From Seriola aureovittata (lineage: Eukaryota; Chordata; Actinopteri; Carangiformes; Carangidae): a stretch of DNA of 64,000 bases. The stretch spans positions 1,095,083-1,159,082 of the forward strand of contig NC_079387.1 of the NCBI RefSeq assembly GCF_021018895.1, in the 5' to 3' direction. Of the stretch, positions 36,451 to 48,599 are shown piece after piece (within the stretch, counting starts at the first letter, position 1; every line of letters begins with the position of its first letter). The translations under genes were made by a program, and so were the position numbers. Under the pieces are notes generated by a model. That model searched no databases, was not told the origin of the DNA, and saw nothing but the letters and a program-made list of their open reading frames with translations.

Positions 36451-38879
36451 CATAAAACACAGTACTTTGGGGAAATCAAGAGGCAGGAGTGGGAGGGAAG
36501 GGCTGAATGGCTAAAAAAGGTTACAGCACGGATCCCAGAGTAGTTTAAACAGACCACAATACAGGAAAAAAATGCAGATGCATGCCTGCTTAGACATTTG
36601 TTTTCCAAGATGTGTCAGACATCACTGTTTGTTTTTATTTGTAGTAATTTATCTGTACTCGTTTTAAGTTTCTGAACTCACTTGAACATCTTGATCACAA
36701 AGATTTTACTCCATCCAGACAAATATCACAAAGCAATGCTGCTGCAACAGAGGAGCATCACATTCCCACGAGATTCTGCACATTCACCCCATTTGCCAAA
36801 TTTATTTTCTCAAGTCAAATACAGACATAAATCACAATTTAACAGCAACAAGTGTCAACTCAATTCATTTTTTTCCCTCTCCCTCGTCTCAGTGTTTTCC
36901 GTTGGTATGAAGCATCACCAAACAGCTGTGTTGGTAAAGGTGACCATGCTGTGAGCAGTTTGCTGATTTAACTCTGCAAGATCATATTTTCAGAGACCTC
37001 TTGCTGCCGTGAGGGTTAACCAACATTAGTAGCTGATGGACATAGCTTCACAGTCCACAATACTGTGTGGCTTTGTAATGGATACAAGCTACTGATGAGT
37101 AAGCAAGTAAGTATTACAGTAGTTCTGGGAGAGTGTCATTTTCCTCAAAATGCATAAGCCAAATGCTTCCATGGAAGTTGTTCAAGAAGTCTTTATTATT
37201 CTGCTTGTCATTTATGAAGTGCATTTCCACCATTATGAATTAATTGTGCAGTCAAAATAACAATGCACACCAAGGGCATTGCAAAGAAATATTCCTGTAC
37301 ACATGATCATATCTATAAAGATATAAGTCAAAAAGGATTAAACAATATTCAGCTGAACCTCCTATACACACTGTTATAGCCACTATGGTACTATTGCTCC
37401 ACCATACGATCCTATTCTATTTTTCTTCTGAAGGTGATCCACCTAGACAGCAATAAATTAACTCTTCACAACACTATCTCTTGTTTAGACAACACAGAGG
37501 AGACAAATGACCGTCGATGGGTGTATGACTCAGATTTAAACGAAACTGCAGATATACCTCTGTTGGCGCCTAAGAGGCAGTGAGTGAAGGCCTGACAAAT
37601 CAGCGCTGACAGGTCCACCTCTACCTGGCCTCTTCATGCTCCCATCAATGTCGACAGTGTCTCAGACGTGACGGGTAACGGCCCGTGGCACCGCAGTGAG
37701 GTCCGAGACTTCACAGCCAAAATGCCAAACACGATCGACACAAGCACACAAAGCCCTTCTCCTGTCACGAAGAGGATGTAGAGGTTGCAAGGGGAGGTCG
37801 TCCGTGTCTCACCTGGTTAAGAGACGCTTAAGACAGTTGGCGGGCTTGTTGGTGAGACATTTGTAAGCACAGCGGCAAGTAGAGGAGGTGATACAGCCTC
37901 AAGGTTGTTGCTGACCTCAGAAGACGAGGATGAGACAGACAAGGATGGGCCTTTTTACCTCAAACAACAGTTATTTAGCAGACATGAGCCAAACAATCTG
38001 GAAAATGGGGGATATTAAGGTTCATATCCCATATTTTAGCTCTTAAATTAAAAGTTGCACATTTGAAATGTCATCATGTGTAGATATAAGGAATGTTATT
38101 CCTTTACCACAGCAAGAGAAAAAAACTGACATGATATTTTATTTTCTTGGCACTTACTTTTTCTTTTTAAGAATCATTTTGGTAAATTATTTGTTCAGTT
38201 TAAAGGCAATAATGATCCATAGTGGGTCACCTGCCTTGAAGAGCATCTAAAGCTGAAAAAAATGTTTTCATCTGGGTTACAAAAGAGTTTTGTTCCCACA
38301 TAATATTATAACACACCTATAAATGTCTCACACAGCCTTATAAAAGCCTACTGCTCTTCTTAGTTGACGACCATTTTCCCTGTTTTTTCCTGGTCCCTGA
38401 TGTATCGTTGACTATACATCATGTGACAGCAAGTCTATTTGTGTCACAGCAGGTTGGGGAAAATGTCAGAAATGAACATGTCTCCTCCACACATCTGCTA
38501 AACAAGAGGCAGCAAGCTTTTCTCTTCACGGTGCTGATGACTGGCGTCATGCAAACAGATTGTACCAGAAGAAGCCACATTTTCACATCGAGAAGTTTAA
38601 CCTTAAAGTTGGTTTGTCAGTGGCAAATGTAAGGTATGCATGTCATTTTAAAACTGCCTTTTTCTGCATGCAAAGGTATGGATTTTTTCTGACATTCATA
38701 ACTGTAAAGGCACTGTTATGTATCTTAAAATGTCGATGCATATAGGCCAAGGTCTATGTCCCTTACGGACTCAAAATATTTTAAGAACCATTAGTACCTA
38801 TTGTATCTCTAATTGTAACTGAATCAAAATAAACATGCAGGAATTTATCTAGATAGTATATGTGAGACGCACTTAATTC
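36451..38879. other. noncoding interval
   Basis: AT-rich except for the GC-richer patch at 37490-37950 (separate entry). No gene or complete mobile element is recognised. Confidence 0.5.
37490..37950. promoter_or_regulatory. CpG-richer CNE-like block
   Basis: Many CpGs, a 10-bp palindrome TCAGCGCTGA (37600-37609) and a 9-bp inverted repeat TGTCTCACC (37805-37813) / GGTGAGACA (37851-37859). The inverted repeat places GTGAGA donor-like words on both strands. A short Cys-containing minus-strand frame ends at one of them. Regulatory or exonic role unresolved. Confidence 0.3.
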
Positions 38880-39490
38880 CCATCTCATAAGTCTTGCGTC
38901 CTCTCTTGAAGCTGCCAGCCGCACCGTAAATCAAGCGCGCCTTGCGCTGTTCAAACATCTGAAACCATACTCAAACACATTTTCCCTAGCATTCGTTATC
39001 CAGCCACGGCAGGGGGAAACAAGGTGTGCAGCCTAATATGAAGATGCAAAGCAATCATGCAACAGCATATGGAAGGAGACGGAAACGCTAAAAGCCTTTT
39101 GTAAACCCCTAACAGATTCAACTCATTGTTCTCCAGATGCCAGTTAACAGAGCCAATTGAGATTTTAAGCATTTCTGAAAAACACTAGATATTTAACACC
39201 AGTTTTCCACACACACACCGATTCACTTATTGTTTTTCCTTTGATGGAATTTTCTTCAAAGCATGCCTCTTAACGTTGGCGGATCATCTGGCTCGGCCCC
39301 CTCGTTTTCAGATCCCTCATTTTATTTTATTTTTTTCAGCTCAACTCCTCATTTGCGTGCCGAGGTGCTTTACCTTTAGGAAAAGAAACATCAGGGTTTA
39401 TTAACGGCAAGAAGAAAAAAAATAAAACAGGAGGATCTCTTAGACTCTCACACAGAGTACTCCTCTCCCCGGGAGACTAAACAGAACAAG
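38880..39490. promoter_or_regulatory. CNE-like block
   Basis: Repeat-free, with CpGs at about 38925-38945 and 39280-39305 and no coherent reading frame. Possibly two adjacent elements separated by about 100 bp of AT-rich DNA. Function inferred. Confidence 0.3.
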
Positions 39491-39740
39491 AAATAACATG
39501 AGCGGTATGTATTAATGTATGCCCTTTGATGTCTGGCTTGCAGAGTCCTGTAGCACCATTAACAATTTAACTGAAACATCACATTTGTCAAAACTAAATT
39601 GTGCATCTAAGAGTGGAGGTTGAAAGAAGACGTACGTGTCTTTCGCAGAGTTGGAGGAGAGCAAAAAGGCCCAATTAGAATTGTTTTTTGAACTGGAGCA
39701 GAAAAAAACAACGTGTGTGTGTTGATGTATGTGTGAAAGG

Positions 39741-39777
39741 GAGAGAGAGAGAGAGAGAGAGAGGGAGCGAGAGAGTG
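39741..39777 (+). repeat. (GA)n microsatellite
   Basis: About 37 bp of GA units with two interruptions near the right end. Confidence 0.95.
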
Positions 39778-40899
39778 TGCTCAGGAAGGCCTGCTGCAAA
39801 TGCTCACATCTTACATTAGCTTAGCTCCCTCTAGTGTATAATTAGAGCACTGATGAAATTTCAAAATCCACCAATACAACCTGAAACTACACATTAAATG
39901 TGTGTAGATTCATGAGTTTTTCTACATCACAACATGATTTCCTGTACATTATTAAATAAAACAAATGAGCACATGTTTTAGCAATGATTCAGGAAGACTT
40001 TAAACAATTTATTATTTTAAATAAGCTGCTTATACAGTTAATATACTCTAATATAACTGAGTGAAAAAACATGATTTCCATCGCTAGCAAGATTTTTTTT
40101 TCTAAAAAATACTGTATGCTTTTACTTTGTAGTGTCTAAAAATAAGCAAAGTAAGAGCCTCAATTTGTGTTCAATTTTCATGTTTGTCATTTTTTAATGA
40201 TTTATTATTTTATCACTTTCTGATTTATTTGTTTTTTTTTTTTAAAGCTAATCTTCTTTTGCATTGCTGTACAGTGGAAAAGGCTTGAGAAGATTTAAAT
40301 TTATTCAATTCTATTCAATTTTAAATATGTAATGGATGATTAGTGCCACTGTTACAGAGCTATTTTTAAAAATGCACATTTAATAGCTAAGTAAGATGGA
40401 GCCCACAAGCAGGGTTTTTGCTATTACGTGAGATCAAATCGAGCAGGAGAAGATGTGACTGAGACTTGAATCTGTGGTGCAATGTGCAATGTGAAATGAC
40501 CATGACAACATATAGATTTCTATCATTTGTAGTTAAAATTAAAATCCTGTGATGCTCAGGCTTTGATTTGGATGTTGGACTTGGACTTGTGACCAAAATG
40601 AAACAAATAGGGAAATTTTTAGTATCATAATTCCGAGAAGACATTAACTGTCCCAAATTGACCCTAACTGTAATGTAAACACAAGATAAAATTGAATGAA
40701 CTTGAAATTTCACCCATACTTCCTTAATCTATGCTCAAAATGTGGATCCATCATAACAACGCTCTTGGTTTTCAGTCTAGGAAATGAAAATATCCTCCAG
40801 TCTTCATCTTTAATATCAAAAATTGTCAGAATATGCACAGAGCTGCCCTCAGACCTGCCAGTAAAACATTAAACAAATCTGTTCAGCCTCCTGCAAACA

Positions 40900-41110
40900 A
40901 AACCCAAAACGTAATCATTAACCAATCAAGCTCAAAGGCAAAGTAGCACTTGAATGGGAACACAGGCCGTGTTCAGTGGGTAATATCTGGCAATTAATCA
41001 CTTGATTAATATGCCCTTAAACGCACAAAGTGACAGTGACAAATTCTGTTCGCACGTTTGCGATCCCGAAAACGATAATTGTCCAATGAAAGTCTCATTT
41101 GTCAACCAGA
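40900..41110. promoter_or_regulatory. small CNE-like block
   Basis: Contains GGCAATTAATCACTTGATTAATATG (homeodomain-like cores) and CpGs at about 41050-41080. No coding potential. Weak inference. Confidence 0.25.
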
Positions 41111-42360
41111 GAGAGAAGCAGAGCTTCCAGTTCAGCTCGTAACATAACACAGTTGTATTACTTTTTGTTTATTTTTCAATAGCAGCTCAAGAGGTCTGTG
41201 AAGGTCAGTTCTTAAAAGATTACATGTTTCATGAAGAGACAACATTTTTTAAGCAAAATAAGAACTGCTGAGGTTAAATTTAAGGTTATGTCATAAGTTA
41301 AATTCAGTCTGAAAACAAACTTCCATGACGGTTTATTTGACATGGGGCATTGTTTCCCACCTCTGCCCCTTGCTATTACTGGATGCATTCATGTATGCTG
41401 ATCAGTAAGAAAGTCCTGTCTATGTTTCAGTATATTTCACAAGGCACTGTCAAATTTGAGAAGCAATAGCATCAGACTTGAAAAAAAGGACGGAAACTTA
41501 GCTCTTCAGTATTTTGATTTTTCAGTTTTTAATAATTATTATAAAAAGAACTATTACAATGACTACTACTATTTTCTTTCACCTCACTGCCCAGTTAGTA
41601 TGGTTTTAGTCTCAGATGTCCACAAACAGTGATATAAAGGATGAAAAAAACTATGACCAAGTTATCTATATATTTTTGTTGAGCTCATGAATATCCAAAT
41701 GCAGCATGGTTTCATCACACGCGTCACAGCCAATGGTATCGCATCACAAATGGTATCACAAAATGACAACGACAATCTGCATCAGGCAGTAGCTCATGAG
41801 ATTGGTAAGAAAATGAAGGAGAGCTGGACTTCTGATATTGGTATAGTGATATTATTTTTTTTACGATTTCATGCTGTGCTGCATTACTCCTGGTAAGTGA
41901 GTGGTGACCTTATTTCATCACATCCCTTTTTCCATCACATTTGTGAAAGATGAAAATTTCAGCATAAAGTTAAAAAAGCAAAATAAAATGATCCACTTTG
42001 TCTATTGAGATACTTCAGCTGCATCACAAACACAGAGTGCTGAAGGAGAACAATTTTGAGAGTCTGCTGCAGAAATAAAAATATCTATTTCCATAATTGA
42101 AGATTCATGTTCAGATTCATGCAGTAGTAGAAACTGGACACATCATTTTAACCTGGATGATTTTAAAACTTAAAATCCTAAATAATTTAATACTAATTCA
42201 TGGGAAGGATTTTTTTTGGCCAGGACAAAAAAGTGGTGCAAACTTCCCTGCATCCAACCTCCACACACTTACTTCTACTTCAAACTACTTACTGTTTAAG
42301 TTATGACTTACCAAAATAGTCACTCTTAATCTTTTGCCACATTAGAATTCCTAATATTCT

Positions 42361-42545
42361 CTGATTTGAGCTTCAATAATGTGAGAATTTTCTGCTCTCG
42401 TCTATTTTGTATCATTGAAAATATACAATTTTTGGGTTTTGGACTGTTGCTGGTACAAAACAAACAATTCTATGAAGTTATCTTGAGCTCTGGGAAACTG
42501 TGACAGGAATTTTCTCTTGGCAAAACAAACAAATTATTAATCAAA
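42361..42545 (+). repeat. dispersed teleost repeat, copy 2
   Basis: Diverged second copy of the repeat at 33671-33895, retaining the part deleted there. It shows TTGAGCTTCAATAATGTGAG, TTTTTGGGTTTTGGACTGTT, GGTACAAAACAAACAATT and TTGAGCTCTGGGAAACTGTG in order. Confidence 0.6.
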
Positions 42546-42965
42546 AAATAATTGCCATATTAATAGATAGATTTGCATATCGCTTAAATTTTAAAAACAC
42601 CTTGATCATTGCTCAAAATTCCCAAAGACAAGATTTTTCTTCTGAAAAAAGCAAGAATCAGAACTACAAAAAAAAGCCTGACACTGGTGTGAAGTGTAAC
42701 CGTCACCCAGCATATGACAGCATACTGCCGCTGTGCAGAAGCCCTCAGTGTGATGTGTGCAGATGAAGGGCTGCGGCTGAGGGCCCAGCCAGGCGGTGCG
42801 GTGGCCGGGAGAGGAGCATTGGGAGATGGGGGCTGCAGCGGCCGTGTTCCCCTGGCACCCCCCTAATGAGCTCCACTGCTGCTCCCAACATGAGCCCTCG
42901 CTCCTCCACAACATCACACACTCACAGACAGAGCAAGTGAGAGAGCGGTACGCACGTACAGTATA

Positions 42966-42971
<6 letters not shown>

Positions 42972-43034
<63 letters not shown>
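42972..43034 (+). repeat. (CA)n microsatellite
   Basis: Sixty-three bases of uninterrupted CA repeat. The long minus-strand ORF here is a Cys-Val translation of it plus flanking sequence. Confidence 0.98.
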
Positions 43035-43037
<3 letters not shown>

Positions 43038-43702
43038 TTTCCTGCAGAATGGAGCAAGAACATTACATACTCTGTGAGTAGCAATATGCATGTTTAAACA
43101 TACAGACACAGTCCAGGCCTAACAAGTACACACTAACAAGTCATATGTACGTGGAAGCAAAAATAGGCGCAGCATTCATACACACCTCACAGCTGTTGCA
43201 TAGCCCACTCCAACAGGGAGACAGAGAATTTATTAGAGCGAGACAGCAAGTGAGAGATGCAATATGCATGCATATACACACTTTTGAGCACCACACACAC
43301 ATACACAATCTTGCTACAGCTGTAGCATGGACTGTGATGGACTGAAAGAACATTACACACCCCTGAGTGCATGAGATAAAAACGTGTAGAAAGTAGTTCT
43401 CACACACAAGCAGATGCAACATAGAGCATGCAGTCATTAGGGTTGGACAGGCTATGAACTGGAACCAATGCAAAATTTATATGACTGGGAATTTATTAAT
43501 AAATGTGGTTTTAGAATTCAACTTTAACAATTATTTTTAAGTAACTGATAATCATTCGCGAGTTTTGGAGTCTTAATGGGTCAGACATGTGTAAAACCAA
43601 ACTGGATATATATAAATGAATTTTCAAAATAAGAGACCTAATCTTAAAGTTGGTAAAATGGAGCAGCGGAGGATTAGACCCTATCTGAAATAAGGTTGAT
43701 GC

Positions 43703-43722
43703 AAAAAAAAAAAAAAAAAAAA
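43703..43722 (+). repeat. poly(A) run, about 20 bases
   Basis: Uninterrupted A run. No retroposed body is recognised to its left. Confidence 0.9.
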
Positions 43723-44551
43723 GAGAACACAGCATGATGCGGTCGATAAGAGCAGCAACCCACATACTTTCTGATACAGATTCGAGACTTAGCACAGCAG
43801 AACTGCACCCAAGGTGGACTTGATTTTAACAAAGATAAAATGGGTCCAACCCAACTCAAGCCTCAGGTCGGATCTGTTACTAGAAACCGAGAGGACCTTT
43901 GAACATCATCTGCAGGTGAAAAGATTAATTCATTACTCTGAGAATTAATCAAATATTTCGACAGTTGAATCAGAAATGCCAAAAATTCAATCCTATCAGT
44001 GACACACATATCATGCACAAGTACAATTTCCAACAACATGGCTAAAAAAACAATACATCAACAATATGATGAAATGTAATCACAAAGCCTGACATAAGAG
44101 TGCAGCATTGTTCCTGTCCTCAGTGATAGTCATGATCACCCAGAATCAGCTAATAAGAGCATGAACCAACACATAATACATTTTACTCTAACCTTTGACA
44201 CAAAAATGGTTCATGAAAGCCAAAAAACAAAGGTTTTAACCATGGGCCTATTTTGGTTCTGGTCATATTTAGATTATATGACAAGGGTCAAACAGAGTAT
44301 ACGATGAGAACTGGGATAAGAATCAGACCTGATACGTCCAAATCTATCTCTCACATGTGGTTCACAGGGCATCTCTAATAATCTCAATTGTCTCCTTAGC
44401 CACAACAGCAGTAAGTAAGACTTCCAACAATTACTAATACTTACATAGAGATGCCCGATAATGTCTTCCCGAGAAGCAAACAAATTGAATTGGCTTTTAT
44501 TCCAGTCAAAGAAATCAACTACCAGTAATTACCCCACACAGAAAAACAACA

Positions 44552-44582
44552 CAGAAAGAAAAAAGAAAGAAAAAGAAAGAAA
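44552..44582 (+). repeat. (GAAA)n-like purine repeat
   Basis: Imperfect GAAA/AGAA units over about 31 bp. Confidence 0.85.
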
Positions 44583-44689
44583 TTTGCAAACTATACCATT
44601 TTTTTCTGTCTACCATATCAACTAATGATATTGTAATAAGATGCCTTGCAATGGAGTGGGAATGGAAAACGTAATTACATGCATTAGTT

Positions 44690-45010
44690 TATCTAAGCGC
44701 TTGTACCGTCGCAGATCCATCAGTTTTTCAGAGCTCATCTGGAAGCCCATGCATCACTGTCAGGAGCCGTTTGATGGGGGGAAAACGTGTTCATTTGTTA
44801 GCCTCGTTTAAAAGATGGCGCCTCAGATTCACTTAGGCCCAGACAGGGCAAAGCGGTTATGACAGCACCATTACAAAAACACGCACAAAAAAAGGTCTGA
44901 GACAGAGCACTCCGCGCCTTGGCAACTTCATCAGCTTTTTGCATTAAGGTGATTACAGTCAATGAGAACAGCCTGAGCTGTGTTGTGTTTGTTAATGATT
45001 AGATGATGAT
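44690..45010. promoter_or_regulatory. CNE-like block
   Basis: Repeat-free, with several CpGs (about 44695-44925) and no coding frame. It is followed by ordinary AT-rich DNA. Function inferred. Confidence 0.3.
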
Positions 45011-45704
45011 ACAGTAACAGCCACTCTACCTGGACTGATGTTAGCTGGTGAGGTGGTGTGCAGCTCAATAGTGAGAGCAAGGGCTGATTCTCTTATCTCA
45101 TCTTATCTGTTCTGTAGAAATAAACTATTCGGCGTGGGCCTTATTGTCCCACTTGTTATCTATTTTAATGGTATGGAGTATGGTAATAGCATCTCTATGT
45201 TTGGCTGCTTGACCTGCTATTTTTTGGGGGGTTTTCAAATTGTTTTTTCTTTTGTTTTTTTTTAATAAGTATACTTTATAGTGCTTTTATGTCTTTGACA
45301 ACAAAATGCTGCCGAGCATTCTTGTCATCAGAGTGGTTGTGAATCAGCATTTTAGTTTCCACTCAAACCAAAAACAAAAAAGTAGATTAGCTCTGTCTGC
45401 TTTGTTCACCATGTTCACATACTCCCAGTAAACCTCAAGACACCTAGGATGTAATGCGTTGTTCACAAAGTTGCATTTGTCATTTAATAAAAATGCTGTT
45501 AAATAATAAATATATGATTGTTTGCAATTAAATGAATGATTAGTTTAACATCCTGTCAGGATTTCCTTATTTGTTTTTATGAAAACATTCTCAGAATACA
45601 CAGCATTAGGTCAGAGGTCGACAAGACTGACCGTATCTGATATTAAATAAAAGGTTGATATCAGCTTCACTTTATTAGTCTAAGCACAGTAGTTGAATTC
45701 CCTG

Positions 45705-45830
45705 TGGAGCTTTTTGAACAGAGCAAAGCACTAACACTGTCTGGGTTATGGGCTTTATTCCCGGAGGGACCACCAATACTAAAAAAAAAAAAAATGTATT
45801 CATGATACACTGAAAAGCTTGTAAGTCTTA
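45705..45830 (+). mobile_element. tRNA-derived SINE remnant
   Basis: Reads GAGCAAAGCACTAACACTG, then GGGTTATGGGCTTTATTCCC (degraded B-box region, cf. GGTTCGATTCC), a short linker, an A-run (45781-45794), and ATGTATTCATGATACACTG. This matches the layout of a widespread teleost SINE whose unit reads 'agcactaacac..gggttgtgggttcgattccc....'. Copy is old and incomplete. Confidence 0.5.
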
Positions 45831-47320
45831 AAACCACAGCCTTCATTAATTTCTCAGAAATTGCCGTTGGTTTTTATCGTTTAAATAATTGTTCCTCTTT
45901 TACAACCCATACATTTCCACACTTACATCTAATCCTCAAATTTAGAACATGAAATAGTGTAACAAAGAGTAAATTAATCGCCAGGTTTACACCCAGCAAT
46001 GACTATAAATTCACATATTATCACAACTGTTTTATAAGTAAACATCTGTCCACTTAAATGTCTTTCCCATCTATGACTTTTGTGGCGTTTCTAGTGCCAT
46101 AACCAACATGAAATAGTCTCCAAAGACAAACATTACACTGAATAACTGTGTTTGTGTTATCACCAAGAGAACAGACTCCTTTTTCTCCTCGTGCCACTGA
46201 ATGCCGAGTACTTTAATGGGACTGGGAGAGAAGCAGCTTCAGGTTTTTGAGCATCCAAATTTGATGGAAAAATTGAACTGTCACAGAATGACTTCAGGCT
46301 GCCATTAAAACTTTCTACTCACCTCTGACTTCTAGCACTTGTTCCACAATCTTAGAAACAAAATTGCTTTTCCATTAAACAATCTGATGACCAGTAACCA
46401 AGGCCAGAAAGTACTCTTGTTACCCAGACAAACATTATATTGAAAACTTTTTTGCAGCGGTCTGACACCCAAATCACTGCTAATCAAAATTCGGTTTCAT
46501 TCAAGCTATATCGACAAACCACATATCATTCTGGACAACAATACTGAATCCTTGTGGTGAAACTGATCACATTTATGTCACGGGAATTTATTAGCTTTAG
46601 CACCAAGTTTCTGCCTGGAAAAAAATACTCATAAAAATTAGAGGCTATATAATTAAACTGTGTGAGATTCAGGTCATTTGTTTGGGCATTTAGAAGGGCA
46701 TTTCACTGAAGTTATCAATCCTACCTAAACAATTAGCTTGGCTTTTTGTAAGCAAAATTCACTTAATTATTAATTGAATAACCCTGAAAAAGTTAAGCAG
46801 ATGTTATGTAATTGATGATACAATTAACAAGTCAAGGTTTTTCAGTAAATGGTCCTTTTAAAAATCTGTAACAAAAAAAAACAGGCTTATGCAGTGTTAC
46901 AAGACACCATTACATTCCTCAGTCACTGTCTCTTAAGTCTTAATGGACATTAAACACAGAGCTGAAGAAATACACAAGCACAATTGAGTTAGCGGGCACT
47001 TACAGGGAAGAAACCTTGCCCCATACATTTGCGTAAGAACACATAACTGTCACAAAATTACACATCATTATTGAGCAGATCGTATGGATTCCACTTATTG
47101 TTGCTTAATGGCCTCTTTAAAAAAATAAATAAATAAACGTGGTTAGTCTGGTGTTTAAAGATGAGAGGAGGATGCTTGGGTGTCGTCTTGCCCACCCTCC
47201 TGTCCTCCCTCCTTTGACTTAAAGTAAGAATCTGCCTATTCAGTTACATTTCAAAATTCAATTTCCGTTTGCAATCAACTCGTTACAGCTGACAGCTTGA
47301 AAGGCAGCCATTAATGACTG

Positions 47321-47373
47321 ACACACACACGCAAATACACATACACATACACACACACACACAAACACAAACA

Positions 47374-47430
<57 letters not shown>
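47321..47430 (+). repeat. (CA)n microsatellite, interrupted
   Basis: About 110 bp of CA repeat with AAAC and ATAC interruptions in its left half. Confidence 0.97.
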
Positions 47431-47434
<4 letters not shown>

Positions 47435-47521
47435 GCTCCATGTCAGAGAAAGACCTGTTTCTACTGCAGCCAGGACAAGACCTGAGTGTAAAGATGACTG
47501 CAGCTCAGAAGTAGGGGGAAA

Positions 47522-47535
47522 CCGCCCCCTGCTGG
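47522..47535 (-). promoter_or_regulatory. CTCF core motif, full consensus match
   Basis: The minus strand reads CCAGCAGGGGGCGG, which fits the CTCF core CCASYAGRKGGCRS at all 14 positions. It lies about 90 bp from a CA microsatellite in otherwise AT-rich DNA. CTCF binds such cores to anchor loops and domain boundaries. Orientation here would favour loops to lower coordinates. Occupancy is not shown by sequence. Confidence 0.65.
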
Positions 47536-48103
47536 CCCTTACAGGGGAAGCATCAATTTCTTCAAAATGAAAGCCTGTCTCAATCATCATGAGCTTGTTG
47601 TCTCAATGTAACTGAGCATATTTGCAGCATTCTTGTATTTTTCTGTGTAACTTTGCCATCAGTGATCTGAGGTCACAACCATTACAGAACAGAATCTATA
47701 ATCAGAAGATGTGCAGTCATTAGCAGAGAGCAGTCAGTCACTGAACGTAACAATCATCTGGATTTATTTGTTTGTTTTGTAATCTGTTTCCAGGATTTCA
47801 TATTTTAAAAAATCTAGTACTTCACTTTTTAATTGTTATTCTCTTATCAAAATGTAAAACTTTAAAACTTTAGATTTGTAGTAGAATGTGTTATTACTTG
47901 ATATCTTGTAATCAAGTAAAACATAATATGAACGCTTCTACAACAGATAATATTTACATTTACAGCAAGCAAAGAAAAAGCATGTTTTGAGGCTCCGGTC
48001 ATATCAAAGACTTTGCTCTTTATAAGGATTTATTTCTGAGGTGAGCTCCCCTCCCCTATGCACACACTACACTAACTGATTTCACTGTCTCCTCTTTGTT
48101 TTG

Positions 48104-48106
48104 CAG
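48104..48106 (+). other. well-formed 3' splice site candidate
   Basis: A CTAAC branch-point consensus (about 48072-48076) is followed by a pyrimidine-rich tract and TTTTGCAG ending at 48106. The sequence after it stays open for 28 codons in one frame and then stops, so it could be a short terminal exon or a noncoding exon. No partner donor is identified. Confidence 0.25.
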
Positions 48107-48599
48107 GCACAGTGTGTGAGGTGGATTTGGACAACAAAGCTGCAAATTCATTGGGGAGTTGGACAATTATGACAACCTTGTTATGCATGAAATGAAAGGA
48201 GCTTTACACAGAAAGTGAGGAAACGTCAGAGATTCATACACGGTGTAATGCCTGGCATTACTTTTTACTGCATTTTGCTTTACATGATGATAGCTCATTT
48301 TGTGCAGATTTACAGTACACAAAGGAACACTACAGAATTTCCTTTTACCTTTTTAGGGTGCAAAAGTCTGATTGTGGGACACTGTAGAACAGTAAACCTC
48401 TCCACTAAAACCCAGACTAATGAAAATCCTTTAAGGTTATCAGCTATTTTAATTAGTATAATGGAAACTCTGGGACACATTGTTGCCTGCCTCTAATTAT
48501 ATTTTTTAGTATTTATCTGCTTTGGTATCTGCAAAGTACCTGGTGATAAACCTCTCTTTTATTAAGACCACATAAAGCAGATCTCACTGAACTAACTAG

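Larger units (their letters stand above)
39491..44689. other. AT-rich interval with repeats
   Basis: Contains a GA repeat, a second copy of the 33.7 kb repeat, a CA repeat and A-rich runs (separate entries), plus a small CNE-like patch at 40900-41110. The plus-strand ORF at 41687-41896 is not recognised. A GC-rich patch (about 42760-42900) adjoins the CA repeat. Confidence 0.5.
45011..48599. other. AT-rich interval with SINE and CA repeat
   Basis: Contains a SINE remnant, a CA microsatellite and a strong CTCF core (separate entries). The rest is AT-rich with nothing recognisable, except a well-formed 3' splice-site sequence at about 48071-48106. Confidence 0.5.

Noticed and set aside
37805..37859. 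9-bp inverted repeat TGTCTCACC / GGTGAGACA as a structured element
   Set aside because: Short arms with a 37-nt spacer, expected fairly often by chance.
39823..39836. CTCF-like sequence on the minus strand (ACACTAGAGGGAGC)
   Set aside because: Two mismatches including the central GGC; weaker than the sites reported. The near-matches at 13219-13232 and 23692-23705 were treated the same way.
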